The notes under the pieces are model-generated. The model had not been told where the DNA came from, did no database searches, and saw only the letters and a program-made list of their open reading frames with translations. This document shows, piece by piece, positions 34,761-43,640 of a stretch of DNA of 64,000 bases. The DNA comes from Methylobacterium dankookense (GTDB lineage Bacteria > Pseudomonadota > Alphaproteobacteria > Rhizobiales > Beijerinckiaceae), in NCBI RefSeq assembly GCF_902141855.1, contig NZ_CABFVH010000027.1, positions 1 through 64,000 on the forward strand. The letters are read 5' to 3'. The position numbers were made by a program, and so were the translations under genes. Each line of letters starts with the position of its first letter. The first letter of the stretch is position 1.

Positions 34761-35771
34761 CTACTGGGCGGGCCCCGCCTCGATCTCGCGCTCGACCTCG
34801 GCCGGATCGAGGTCGTAGCGGCGCGAGCAGAACTCGCAGGTGATGACGATGCGCCCGTCATCGGCCACCATGTCCCGGCGCTCCTGCGGCGTGAACGAGC
34901 GGATCATGCCCATCACGCGCTCGCGCGAGCAGCGGCAGGTCTCGCGCACCTCCTGGCGGTCGAAGACCCGCACGCCGCGCTCGTGGAACAGGCGGTAGAG
35001 CAGGCGCTCGCTCGACACGTTCGGATCGACGAGTTCGTGGTCCTCGATCGTGCCGACGAGCGAGCGCGCCTCGACCCAGGCATCGTCCTCCGGCGCCTCG
35101 GCGCCCAGATGCACGTGGCCCTCCGGCAGGTCGCCCGGCGGCAGGTCGGCGAGGCGCGCCCGGTCGGTGGATTGCGGCAGGAACTGCACGAGGAGGCCGC
35201 CGGCCCGCCAGCGCGCGCCGTCGCCCTCGACGGCTTCCGCCACGGCGAGGCGGACCTCGGTCGGGATCTGCTCGGATTGGCGGAAATACTGGCGCGCGGC
35301 ATCCTCGAAGCTCTGGCCCTCCAGCGCCACCACGCCCTGGTAGCGGCTCGCCGCCGAGCCCTGGTCGATGGTCATGGCGAGATGCCCGTTGCCGACGAGG
35401 TCGCCGGTCCGGAGCGGGCCGGCGCCCAGGGCCGCCACCTTCTCCGCGTCGAAGCGCGCGGTGGCGCGCAGGCGGTCGGGCGCCTCGAAATCGACCACGA
35501 TCATCGCGACCGGGCCGTCGGTCCGGGTCTGGAGCTGGAAGCGGCCGTCGAACTTCAGCGAGGAGCCGAGCAGCACGGTCAGGGCCGCCGCCTCGCCGAG
35601 CAGCCGCGCCACCGGCTCCGGGTAGCCGTGCCGGCGCAGGAGGGTGTCGACGGCGGGGCCGAGGCGCACCGCGCGCCCGCGCACGTCGAGGGCCTCGACC
35701 GCGAAGGGCAGGACGGCATCGTCATGGCCGTTCGCGTCGACGGGCTGGGTGCGGTCGTGTTCGGAGGTCAT
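34761..35771 (-). CDS. hslO: Hsp33 redox-regulated chaperone
   Basis: A 336-residue Hsp33. The C-terminal zinc site is TCRCSRERV and CEFCSRRYD (CxC and CxxC); oxidation of these cysteines activates the chaperone in the cytoplasm. The N-terminal substrate-binding domain includes LLGEAAALTVLLGSSLKFDG and GHLAMTID. It has a longer N-terminus than E. coli Hsp33. I chose ATG at 35771 (MTSEHDRTQ). Last gene of argD-argF-hslO. Confidence 0.94.
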   Translation of the reverse strand: MTSEHDRTQPVDANGHDDAVLPFAVEALDVRGRAVRLGPAVDTLLRRHGYPEPVARLLGEAAALTVLLGSSLKFDGRFQLQTRTDGPVAMIVVDFEAPDRLRATARFDAEKVAALGAGPLRTGDLVGNGHLAMTIDQGSAASRYQGVVALEGQSFEDAARQYFRQSEQIPTEVRLAVAEAVEGDGARWRAGGLLVQFLPQSTDRARLADLPPGDLPEGHVHLGAEAPEDDAWVEARSLVGTIEDHELVDPNVSSERLLYRLFHERGVRVFDRQEVRETCRCSRERVMGMIRSFTPQERRDMVADDGRIVITCEFCSRRYDLDPAEVEREIEAGPAQ

Positions 35772-35954
35772 GTCTGCTCCGCTTGCATCGGCCCAGCACG
35801 CCACCCCCCGCTCATGCGGGTCCTGATGCGCGTCGGTCGGGCCGGGAGGGTCTGGGAAGGGGCGATGGCCTGCCCCGCCGCTCCCATATGGTGCGCCGCC
35901 CGCGGTTTCGCGAGAGCGGGCCGCGCCCGCCGGGGCCGGCGGCGCGGGCGCCGC

Positions 35955-36926
35955 TCAGAGGCCGTTCGCCTTCAGGCACCAGGCCAGCACGCCCTTCTGG
36001 GCATGGAGGCGGTTCTCGGCCTCGTCGAACACCACCGATTGCGGGCCGTCCATCACCTCTTCCGTCACCTCCTCGCCGCGATGGGCCGGCAGGCAGTGCA
36101 TGAAGATCGCGTCCTTATTCGCCGCCGCCATCAGCTTGGCGTTGACCTGGTAGGGCGAGAGCAGGTTGTGGCGGTGCTCGCCGTCGTCGTCGCCCATCGA
36201 GACCCAGCAATCGGTCACGACCGCGTCCGCCCCCTCGACCGCCGCGAAGGCGTCGGTGGTGAGGTTGACGCGCGCGCCCTCGGCCTTGGCCCAGGCCATC
36301 AGCGCGGCCGGCGGCGCCAGCTCCGGCGGGGCGGCGACGTTGAGGGTGAAGTCGAGGCGGGCGGCCGCGTGCACCCAGCTCGCCAGCACGTTGTTGCCGT
36401 CGCCCGACCACGCCACCGTGCGGCCCTTGATCGGCCCGCGATGCTCCTCGAAGGTCAGCACGTCGGCCATGATCTGGCAGGGATGCGAGACCTTGGTGAG
36501 CGCGTTGATCACCGGCACGGTCGCGTACTCGGCGAGTTCCAGCATCAGCCCGTGGTCGAGGATGCGGATCATGATCGCGTCCACGAAGCGCGAGAGCACC
36601 TGCGCCGTGTCGCCGATGGTCTCGCCGCGGCCGAGCTGCATCTCGCTGCCCGTCAGCATCAGGGTCTCGCCGCCGAGGTCGCGCATGGCGACGTCGAAGG
36701 AGACGCGGGTGCGGGTCGAGGGCCGATCGAACACCATGCCGAGATACTTGCCGGCGAGGGGGCGCTCGGCCGGCGGCTCGCCCTTGCGGCGGCGCGCCTT
36801 CATCGCGGCGCTGGCGTCCAGCATGGCGCGCAGCTCCGCCCCGGAGAGGTCCTTGAGGTCGAGGAAATGGCGCGGGCCGGCGCCCGTCGCGGCAGTCACC
36901 GCTTGGCCGTTCGTCTGGGAAATCAT
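35955..36926 (-). CDS. argF: Ornithine carbamoyltransferase
   Basis: A 323-residue enzyme making citrulline from ornithine and carbamoyl phosphate. Carbamoyl phosphate motif FDRPSTRTRVSF, HPCQIMADVLTF, and the ornithine-binding HCLPAHRGEEV are all present. It follows argD in the same operon, separated by an R2 repeat element. Confidence 0.97.
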   Translation of the reverse strand: MISQTNGQAVTAATGAGPRHFLDLKDLSGAELRAMLDASAAMKARRRKGEPPAERPLAGKYLGMVFDRPSTRTRVSFDVAMRDLGGETLMLTGSEMQLGRGETIGDTAQVLSRFVDAIMIRILDHGLMLELAEYATVPVINALTKVSHPCQIMADVLTFEEHRGPIKGRTVAWSGDGNNVLASWVHAAARLDFTLNVAAPPELAPPAALMAWAKAEGARVNLTTDAFAAVEGADAVVTDCWVSMGDDDGEHRHNLLSPYQVNAKLMAAANKDAIFMHCLPAHRGEEVTEEVMDGPQSVVFDEAENRLHAQKGVLAWCLKANGL

Positions 36927-36959
36927 CTCACACGTCGTTTCTCGTCATCTCGGTGCGCA

Positions 36960-37047
36960 AGGGCCGGGGCCTCCGGCCCTGCGCCACCCGGCGCATGGGC
37001 GCCGACGCGCAGTCGCGCTCGCACCGGGCGGACGGGTGTCCGCCCGG
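36960..37047 (+). repeat. R2 element: hairpin, 32-base core, hairpin
   Basis: An 8-bp hairpin (36960-36980), the core at 36988-37019 (exact inverted copy of 25017-25048), and a perfect 10-bp hairpin (CCGGGCGGAC at 37024-37033 with 37038-37047). It fills most of the argD-argF spacer, so it is transcribed with the arg operon. Confidence 0.85.
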
Positions 37048-37058
37048 CGATCGTCTCC

Positions 37059-38261
37059 TTATTCCGCGGCGCCGCGCAGCGTGCCGTCGAGCTGCGCGGC
37101 CGCCGCCTCCAGGCGCTCCACGGCCTGCGCCACCTCGTCCTCGGAGACGATCAGCGGCGGCAGCAGCCGGACCACGTTGTCGCCGGCCGGAATGGTGAGC
37201 AGGTGCTCGGCCCGGGCGGCCGCGGCGAACTCGGTGTTCGGCACGCCAAGCTTGAGGCCGAGCATCAGGCCCTCGCCGCGGATCTCCTGGACCACCTGCG
37301 GGTGGCGGTCCCGCAGGCTCGCGAGCTTCTGCTTGAGGACGAGCGCGACGCGGTTCACGTGGTCGAGGAAGCCCGGCGCGAGCACCACGTCGAGCACCGC
37401 GTTGCCCACCGCCATGGCGAGCGGGTTGCCGCCGAAGGTGGTGCCGTGCGAGCCCGGCACCATGCCGCGGGCCGCCTCCTCTGTGGCGAGGCAGACGCCG
37501 AGCGGGAAGCCGCCGCCGATGCCCTTGGCCGCGCTCATGATGTCGGGCGTGACGCCCGACCATTCATGCGCGAAGAGGCGCCCCGTGCGCCCGACCCCGG
37601 TCTGGACCTCGTCCATGATCAGGAGCAGGCCGTGCCGGTCGCAGAGCGCGCGCAGGTGGCGCAGCTCGGCCGCGGGCACCACGCGCACGCCGCCCTCGCC
37701 CTGGATCGGCTCGATCATCAGGGCCGCGGTCTCCGGCGTGATCGCGGCCTCGAGCGCCGCCATGTCCCCGGCCGGCACCTGATCGAAGCCGTCGACCTTC
37801 GGGCCGAAGCCCTCGATGTACTTCTGCTGGCCGCCGGCCGCGATGGTGGCGAGTGTCCGCCCGTGGAAGGCGCCCTCGAAGGTGATGATGCGGAAGCGCT
37901 CCGGATGGCCGCCGGCCGCATGGTACTTGCGCGCCATCTTGATCGCGGCCTCGTTCGCCTCGGCGCCCGAGTTGCAGAAGAAGGCGATGTCCGCGAAGGT
38001 CGCGTCGACCAGCCGCTGGCCCAGCCGCTCGCCCTCCGGAATCTCGTAGAGGTTCGAGACGTGCCAGACCTTGTTCGCCTGCTCGGTGAGCGCGGCGACG
38101 AGGTGCGGATGGGCGTGGCCGAGGGCGTTCACCGCGACGCCGGCCCCGAAATCGAGATATCGCTCGCCGCCGCGCGCCACGAGCCACGTGCCCTCGCCGC
38201 GCTCGAACGCGATCGGGGCCCGCACATAGTTCGGTAGAAGGACGGATGTCACAGGTCCCAT
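37059..38261 (-). CDS. argD: Acetylornithine aminotransferase
   Basis: A 400-residue class III PLP aminotransferase. Motifs: FFCNSGAEANEAAIKMARKY, GRTLATIAAGG, LLIMDEVQTGVGRTG and the lysine in DIMSAAKGIGGGFPLG. It acts between N-acetylglutamate semialdehyde and N-acetylornithine. The start ATG at 38261 (MGPVTSVLLPNYVRAP) matches the family. First gene of argD-argF-hslO. Confidence 0.95.
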   Translation of the reverse strand: MGPVTSVLLPNYVRAPIAFERGEGTWLVARGGERYLDFGAGVAVNALGHAHPHLVAALTEQANKVWHVSNLYEIPEGERLGQRLVDATFADIAFFCNSGAEANEAAIKMARKYHAAGGHPERFRIITFEGAFHGRTLATIAAGGQQKYIEGFGPKVDGFDQVPAGDMAALEAAITPETAALMIEPIQGEGGVRVVPAAELRHLRALCDRHGLLLIMDEVQTGVGRTGRLFAHEWSGVTPDIMSAAKGIGGGFPLGVCLATEEAARGMVPGSHGTTFGGNPLAMAVGNAVLDVVLAPGFLDHVNRVALVLKQKLASLRDRHPQVVQEIRGEGLMLGLKLGVPNTEFAAAARAEHLLTIPAGDNVVRLLPPLIVSEDEVAQAVERLEAAAAQLDGTLRGAAE

Positions 38262-38364
38262 CTCCGTTGTCCGGCGCGCGACGCGGGCGCAGGGGCGCCC
38301 GCAGAAATGAAAGTGCCGCCTCGTCACCGGGGCGGCACGCGCGCGATTACTATGAAACCCTGCT

Positions 38365-38388
38365 CCTCTGTCAATGATTTGACAGAGG
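38365..38388 (-). promoter_or_regulatory. Perfect palindrome with outward TTGACA boxes before argD
   Basis: CCTCTGTCAA (38365-38374), a 4-base centre and TTGACAGAGG (38379-38388). Each arm holds a consensus -35 hexamer reading outward. On the minus strand a TAGTAA-like -10 lies 16 bases on (38352-38347), making an argD promoter plausible. The palindrome could also be an operator. No good -10 is seen on the plus strand. Confidence 0.5.
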
Positions 38389-38497
38389 CGGCGGCCATGC
38401 TCGCGGACGGCCGGGCGTGCCGGGCGCCGCACCCTTGCGCGGGCGGCCGCGCCTGTGCTCAGACCCGCCGCGGTCACGAACCACTTGGGGAATCGAC

Positions 38498-38971
38498 ATG
38501 AGCACGATCAAGGAGCGGCTGCAGACGCTCGGCCTCACCCTGCCGAAGGCGGCGGCACCGGTTGCGAACTACGTGCCCTTCGTGCGCACGGGCAACCTCG
38601 TGGTGATCTCCGGCCAGATCTGCTTCGGCGCGGACGGCAAGCTGAGCGCCGAGCACACGGGCAAGCTCGGCGACACGGTTTCGAACGAGGCGGGCGTGGC
38701 GGCGGCGCGACTCTGCGCGCTCAACGTGCTCGCCCAGCTCGAGGCGGCGGTGGGCGACCTCGACCACGCGGTCGAGCAATGCGTGCGCCTCGGCGGCTTC
38801 ATCAACGCGGTGCCGACCTTCGCCGGCCTCGCCCCGATCATGAACGGCGCCTCCGACCTGATGGTCGAGCTGCTCGGCGACCGCGGCCGCCATGCCCGCT
38901 CGACGGTGGGCGTGGCCGAGCTCCCCCTCGACGCCGCCGTCGAGGTCGAGGCGATGTTCGAGGTCCGCTGA
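38498..38971 (+). CDS. RidA family protein (YjgF/endoribonuclease L-PSP-like)
   Basis: A 157-residue RidA-type protein of the longer subclass that starts with IKERLQTLGLTLPKAAAPVA. Core: NLVVISGQICFGADGKL and HARSTVGVAELPLDAAVEVE, which includes the arginine that binds substrates in deaminating members. RidA enzymes remove reactive enamine/imine intermediates of PLP chemistry. It is divergent from argD and overlaps the next gene by one base. Confidence 0.88.
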   Translation: MSTIKERLQTLGLTLPKAAAPVANYVPFVRTGNLVVISGQICFGADGKLSAEHTGKLGDTVSNEAGVAAARLCALNVLAQLEAAVGDLDHAVEQCVRLGGFINAVPTFAGLAPIMNGASDLMVELLGDRGRHARSTVGVAELPLDAAVEVEAMFEVR

Positions 38972-39756
38972 TGCGGGCCCCCGCCGGGATACAGGGCCCC
39001 GCCGGGATAAATGCCCCCGCCTGGCTCGTCGCGCGCCCGATCGCCCATCGCGGCCTGCACGACCGGGCGGCGGGCATCCCGGAGAACACGATCGCGGCGG
39101 CCCGCGCCGCGATCGCGCACGGCTTCGCCATCGAGTGCGACGTGCAGTTGAGCGCCGACGGCGAGGCGATGGTGTTCCACGACGCCGCCCTCGGCCGCCT
39201 CACCGGGGAGGCCGAGGCGGTCTCCGCCGTGAGCGCCGCGGCGCTGGGGCGCCTCGCGGTGGCGGGCAGCGCCGAGCGGATCCCGACCCTGCCGGCCTTC
39301 CTCGCCGAGATCGGCGGCCGGGTGCCGCTCGTGGTCGAGGTGAAGTCGCGCTTCGACGGCGACCTGGCGCTGGCCGAGCGGGTCGCGGCCGTGGTCGCGG
39401 ATTACGAAGGCCCGCTCGCGGTGAAGTCCTTCGACCCGCGCGTGGTGGCGGGCCTGCACGGGCGCCTGCCCGAGCGCGTCCCCCGCGGCATCGTCGCCGA
39501 ATCGACGCAGGACGACCCGGCCTACGCGGCGCTCGCCCCCTCGGAGCGGCGCTCGCTCTCGGACCTCCTGCATGTCGCCGAGAGCCGGCCCGACTTCCTG
39601 TCCTGGCGGGTGGACGACCTGCCGAATGCCGCGACCCATCTCGCCCGCCTCCTCGGCGGCCTGCCGGTGATGGCCTGGACAGTGCGCAACGACGACCAGC
39701 GCGCGCGCGCCGCCGCGCATGCGGACCAGATGGTGTTCGAGGGTTTCGTGCCCTGA
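38971..39756 (+). CDS. Glycerophosphodiester phosphodiesterase
   Basis: A 261-residue GDPD-family enzyme: RPIAHRGLHDRAAGIPENTI holds the catalytic HRG and PEN motifs, then ECDVQLSADGEAMVFHD with the acidic metal ligands and second histidine. Splits glycerophosphodiesters to glycerol-3-phosphate. No signal peptide, so probably cytoplasmic. The ATG shares one base with the RidA stop (TGATG). The N-terminal RAPAGIQGPAGINAPAW is a small internal duplication. Confidence 0.92.
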   Translation: MRAPAGIQGPAGINAPAWLVARPIAHRGLHDRAAGIPENTIAAARAAIAHGFAIECDVQLSADGEAMVFHDAALGRLTGEAEAVSAVSAAALGRLAVAGSAERIPTLPAFLAEIGGRVPLVVEVKSRFDGDLALAERVAAVVADYEGPLAVKSFDPRVVAGLHGRLPERVPRGIVAESTQDDPAYAALAPSERRSLSDLLHVAESRPDFLSWRVDDLPNAATHLARLLGGLPVMAWTVRNDDQRARAAAHADQMVFEGFVP

Positions 39757-39760
39757 AGGA

Positions 39761-40108
39761 TCAGGCGGCTTCGCGCGGCAGCGGGGTGATCCGCTCGACG
39801 GCGTCGGCCGCCTTCGCCAGGGCCGTTTCCAGATCGTACCGGGTCTGAAGGCCGAGCCAGAGTTCGGCGGAGGTTCCAAGAAAGCGGGCAAGCCGCAGCG
39901 CCGTATCGGCGGTGATGCCGACCTCCTCGCGCGTGATCCGCTCGATGCGGGTGCGCGGCACGCCGCAGGCCTTCGCGACCGCGTAGGGTGTGAGGCCGAG
40001 CGGGATCAGGAACTCCTCGCGCAGCACCTCGCCTGGATGGAGCGGTGGCAGCGTCTCGACGATGTCGAGCGGCGTTTCGGCTTGGATCGGCGCCATGATC
40101 CTCTCCAT
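39761..40108 (-). CDS. higA: HigA family antitoxin
   Basis: A 115-residue helix-turn-helix antitoxin: LHPGEVLREEFLIPLGLTPY and LAKACGVPRTRIERITREEV are the HigA signature, followed by LRLARFLGTSAELWLGLQ. It should bind HigB and repress the operon. ATG at 40108 overlaps the higB stop (ATGA). Confidence 0.93.
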   Translation of the reverse strand: MERIMAPIQAETPLDIVETLPPLHPGEVLREEFLIPLGLTPYAVAKACGVPRTRIERITREEVGITADTALRLARFLGTSAELWLGLQTRYDLETALAKAADAVERITPLPREAA

Positions 40109-40389
40109 CAGTGATAATCGACGATCTCGACCTCGGCCGGCCCGGCCTCCGTCCAGCGGAAGCAGATCCGATACTGGTCGTTGATCCAGATGGCGTGCTG
40201 CCCGGTCCGATCATGCAGAAGCGGGTGCAGCCTGTTCCCGGGCGGCGCGCGCAGATCGCCGAGATCCTTTGCCTGATCGAGATAGGCGAGCTTCCGGCGC
40301 GCTGCCGCGAAGATCGTTGCCGGCAGATCCTTGGGCCGCTTGCCTCGATACACGGCTTCGGTCGTCAGGTCGGCGAAGCTCTGGATCAG
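40108..40389 (-). CDS. higB: HigB family toxin (ribosome-dependent mRNA interferase)
   Basis: A RelE/HigB-fold toxin with the family end GNRLHPLLHDRTGQHAIWIN and YRICFRW...VEIVDYH. The full family length (93 residues, starting IQSFADLTTEAVYRGKRPK after the initiator) needs a CTG start at 40389. The nearest standard start is GTG at 40353, giving 81 residues without the first strand. I give the longer form because the extra residues match HigB. It precedes higA, the order that defines higBA loci. Confidence 0.85.
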   Translation of the reverse strand: MIQSFADLTTEAVYRGKRPKDLPATIFAAARRKLAYLDQAKDLGDLRAPPGNRLHPLLHDRTGQHAIWINDQYRICFRWTEAGPAEVEIVDYH

Positions 40390-40395
40390 GGGTTG

Positions 40396-40426
40396 CCCCG
40401 TAGTATCGATCGTTGATACTATGGGG
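40396..40426. promoter_or_regulatory. Palindromic operator upstream of higBA
   Basis: CCCCGTAGTATC (40396-40407) and GATACTATGGGG (40415-40426) are inverted, with one mismatch, around GATCGTT. The inner arms TAGTATC and GATACTA are perfect. It ends 6 bases before the inferred CTG start of higB, so it probably binds HigA and may overlap promoter or ribosome site. Confidence 0.7.
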
Positions 40427-40517
40427 TCGTGCCGCAGCGATGTCCAGCCTCGGCCGCGACCACGCGTAGCCGAACCGCCGCTTGGCCCCTCCCCGCCGCA
40501 CGCCTATCATGCCGGCC

Positions 40518-41723
<1,206 letters not shown>

Positions 41724-41734
41724 GCCGAGACCCG

Positions 41735-42895
41735 ATGAGCCCGATCGACCGCATCCAGACCTACGCCGACGAGCTGACCGCCCTGCGGCGCGACCTGCAC
41801 GCCCATCCCGAGCTCGGCTTCGAGGAGGTGCGAACCTCCGGCATCGTGGCGGACCTGCTCGCGAGCTACGGCATCGAGGTGCACCGGGGCGTCGGCGGCA
41901 CCGGCGTCGTCGGCGTGCTCAAGGGCCGCAGCGACAGCGGCCGCCGCATCGGCCTGCGCGCCGACATGGACGCCCTGCCGATCGAGGAGGAGACCAACCT
42001 CCCCTATCGCTCGACGATTCCCGGCAAGATGCATGCCTGCGGGCATGACGGGCACACCACGATGCTGGTGGGCGCCGCGCGCTACCTCGCCGAGACCCGC
42101 GACTTCGACGGCACCGCGATCTTCGTGTTCCAGCCCGCCGAGGAGGGGCTCGGGGGCGCCCGCGCCATGCTCGCCGACGGCCTGTTCGAGAAATTCCCCT
42201 GCGACGAGATCTACGGCCTGCACAACCAGCCGCACGGGCCGCACGGGGCGATCAAGCTGCGCCCCGGCCCGATCATGGCGGCGGCCGACTTCTTCGACAT
42301 CAAGGTCCGCGGCCGCGGCATCCATGCGGCGCAGCCCCATCACGGCGTCGACCCGATCCTGATCTCCACCGCGCTCGCCCAGGCGATGCAGTCGATCGTC
42401 TCGCGCAACGCCGACCCGCTGAAGTCGATCGTGATCTCGATCACCCGCATCCAGGCGGGCTCGGCCTACAACATCGTGCCCGAGAGCGCGGAGCTCGCCG
42501 GCACCATCCGCACCTTCGACCGCGACCTCCGGGCGCTGGCCGGCCGCCGCATCCGCGAATTGGCCGCGGGCTACGCCGTGGCCTACGGCGCCGAGATCGA
42601 CGTCGAGATCAAGGACGTGTTCTCGGTGCTGGAGAACGCCCCCGAGCAGGCCGCGGCGGCGGCCGAGATCGCCGCGGAGGTGGTGGGCACCGACAAGGTC
42701 GACGTCAACGCGATGCCGCGCATGGGCAGCGAGGATTTCGCTGACATGACCCTGGCGGTTCCCGGCGCCTATGCCTGGCTCGGCTCGAATCCGGGCCCCG
42801 GGCTCCACAACGCGAGCTACAATTTCGACGACACGATCATCCCGATCGGCAGCGCCTACCTCGCCCGTCTGGTGGAGCGGCGCACCGCGGCCTAG
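41735..42895 (+). CDS. M20D amidohydrolase (hippurate hydrolase/IAA-amino-acid hydrolase type)
   Basis: A 386-residue metal-dependent amidohydrolase: RRDLHAHPELGFEEVRTSG, LRADMDALPIEEETNLPYRS, HACGHDGHTTMLVGAARYL, FQPAEEGLGGARAML and MPRMGSEDFADM. Members hydrolyse N-acyl or aromatic-acyl amino acids. Its TAG stop (42893-42895) lies inside the hairpin of an R3 repeat. Confidence 0.92.
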   Translation: MSPIDRIQTYADELTALRRDLHAHPELGFEEVRTSGIVADLLASYGIEVHRGVGGTGVVGVLKGRSDSGRRIGLRADMDALPIEEETNLPYRSTIPGKMHACGHDGHTTMLVGAARYLAETRDFDGTAIFVFQPAEEGLGGARAMLADGLFEKFPCDEIYGLHNQPHGPHGAIKLRPGPIMAAADFFDIKVRGRGIHAAQPHHGVDPILISTALAQAMQSIVSRNADPLKSIVISITRIQAGSAYNIVPESAELAGTIRTFDRDLRALAGRRIRELAAGYAVAYGAEIDVEIKDVFSVLENAPEQAAAAAEIAAEVVGTDKVDVNAMPRMGSEDFADMTLAVPGAYAWLGSNPGPGLHNASYNFDDTIIPIGSAYLARLVERRTAA

Positions 42896-42935
42896 AGCCG
42901 ATCCCGATCGCGTCGCAATCGTGAACGGCTCTAGG
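42891..42935. repeat. R3 palindromic element at the M20 gene end
   Basis: CCTAGAGCCG (42891-42900) pairs perfectly with CGGCTCTAGG (42926-42935) across a 25-base loop. The TAG stop of the upstream gene is in the stem. The sequence that follows to about 43003 contains TGTCC/GGACA arms and the 12-base palindrome CTCTAGCTAGAG (42992-43003). It has the look of a dispersed element; only one copy is in this window. Confidence 0.7.
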
Positions 42936-43005
42936 CTATTGTTGCGTTGCGCTCTCTTGCGCCGACCCGGTGTCCACTTCGGCGGACAGCGCTCTAGCTA
43001 GAGGC

Positions 43006-43030
43006 GCGGCGCCCCGCCTCGGGGCGCCGC
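43006..43030 (+). terminator. Strong hairpin just before the glutathione peroxidase gene
   Basis: GCGGCGCCCCG (43006-43016) pairs perfectly with 43020-43030 around CCT. It ends 19 bases before the next ATG, next to the ribosome site, and has no T-run. It may block read-through from upstream or influence translation initiation. Confidence 0.5.
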
Positions 43031-43049
43031 AGCAGGCCTTGAGACCCGC

Positions 43050-43547
43050 ATGACGACGATCCACGACTTCTCGCCCCGCCAGGCCGACGGCGCACCGCAT
43101 CCGCTGGCGCAGTATCGCGGCCGGCCGGTTCTCATCGTCAACACCGCCTCGAAATGCGGCTTCACCGGCCAGTATGCCGGGCTCGAGAACCTGTGGCGCC
43201 GCCACCGCGACCGCGGGCTCGCCGTGCTCGCCTTCCCCTGCAACCAGTTCGGCGCGCAGGAGCCGGGTGACGCCGCCGAGATCGCCCGCTTCTGCTCCCT
43301 CAGCTACGACGTCACCTTTCCGGTCCTGGCCAAGGTGGACGTGAACGGGCCGCAGGCCGACCCGCTCTTCGTCCATCTCAAGCGCGAGAAGCCCGGCCTG
43401 TTCGGGCTCCAGGGGATCAAGTGGAACTTCACCAAGTTCCTGGCCGGCGGCGACGGGCGCGTGATCGCCCGCTACGCGCCCAAGACCAAGCCGGAGGCGC
43501 TGGACGGCGCGATCGAGAAGGCTCTCGCCGCGACCGCCGCGGCCTGA
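43050..43547 (+). CDS. Glutathione peroxidase (cysteine type)
   Basis: A 165-residue peroxidase of the GPx family, reducing hydroperoxides with glutathione or thioredoxin. The active site is C36 in LIVNTASKCGFTGQYAGLEN, with FPCNQFGAQEP (glutamine) and KWNFTKFLAG (Trp and Asn) completing the tetrad. It uses cysteine, not selenocysteine, even though selB is in this window. Start ATG at 43050. Confidence 0.95.
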   Translation: MTTIHDFSPRQADGAPHPLAQYRGRPVLIVNTASKCGFTGQYAGLENLWRRHRDRGLAVLAFPCNQFGAQEPGDAAEIARFCSLSYDVTFPVLAKVDVNGPQADPLFVHLKREKPGLFGLQGIKWNFTKFLAGGDGRVIARYAPKTKPEALDGAIEKALAATAAA

Positions 43548-43640
43548 AATCGACGAGCGCCGGGATTAAACCCGGCCCAGTGGCTACGGGTCGCGGCTCG
43601 CGGCGCTTGATCGGGATCGGTCCCGCGCGATCTCGGCCGC

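Noticed and set aside
34983..38237. A 1084-codon open frame on the plus strand
   Set aside because: It runs antisense over hslO, argF and argD, which are clear genes. High GC third positions create long antisense open frames; its composition (His/Arg/Gly-rich, no recognisable domain) fits that.
42936..43376. Open frame ending SAEVDTGSAQESA across the R3 region
   Set aside because: It is antisense to the glutathione peroxidase gene and its end is translated repeat sequence, not a protein domain.
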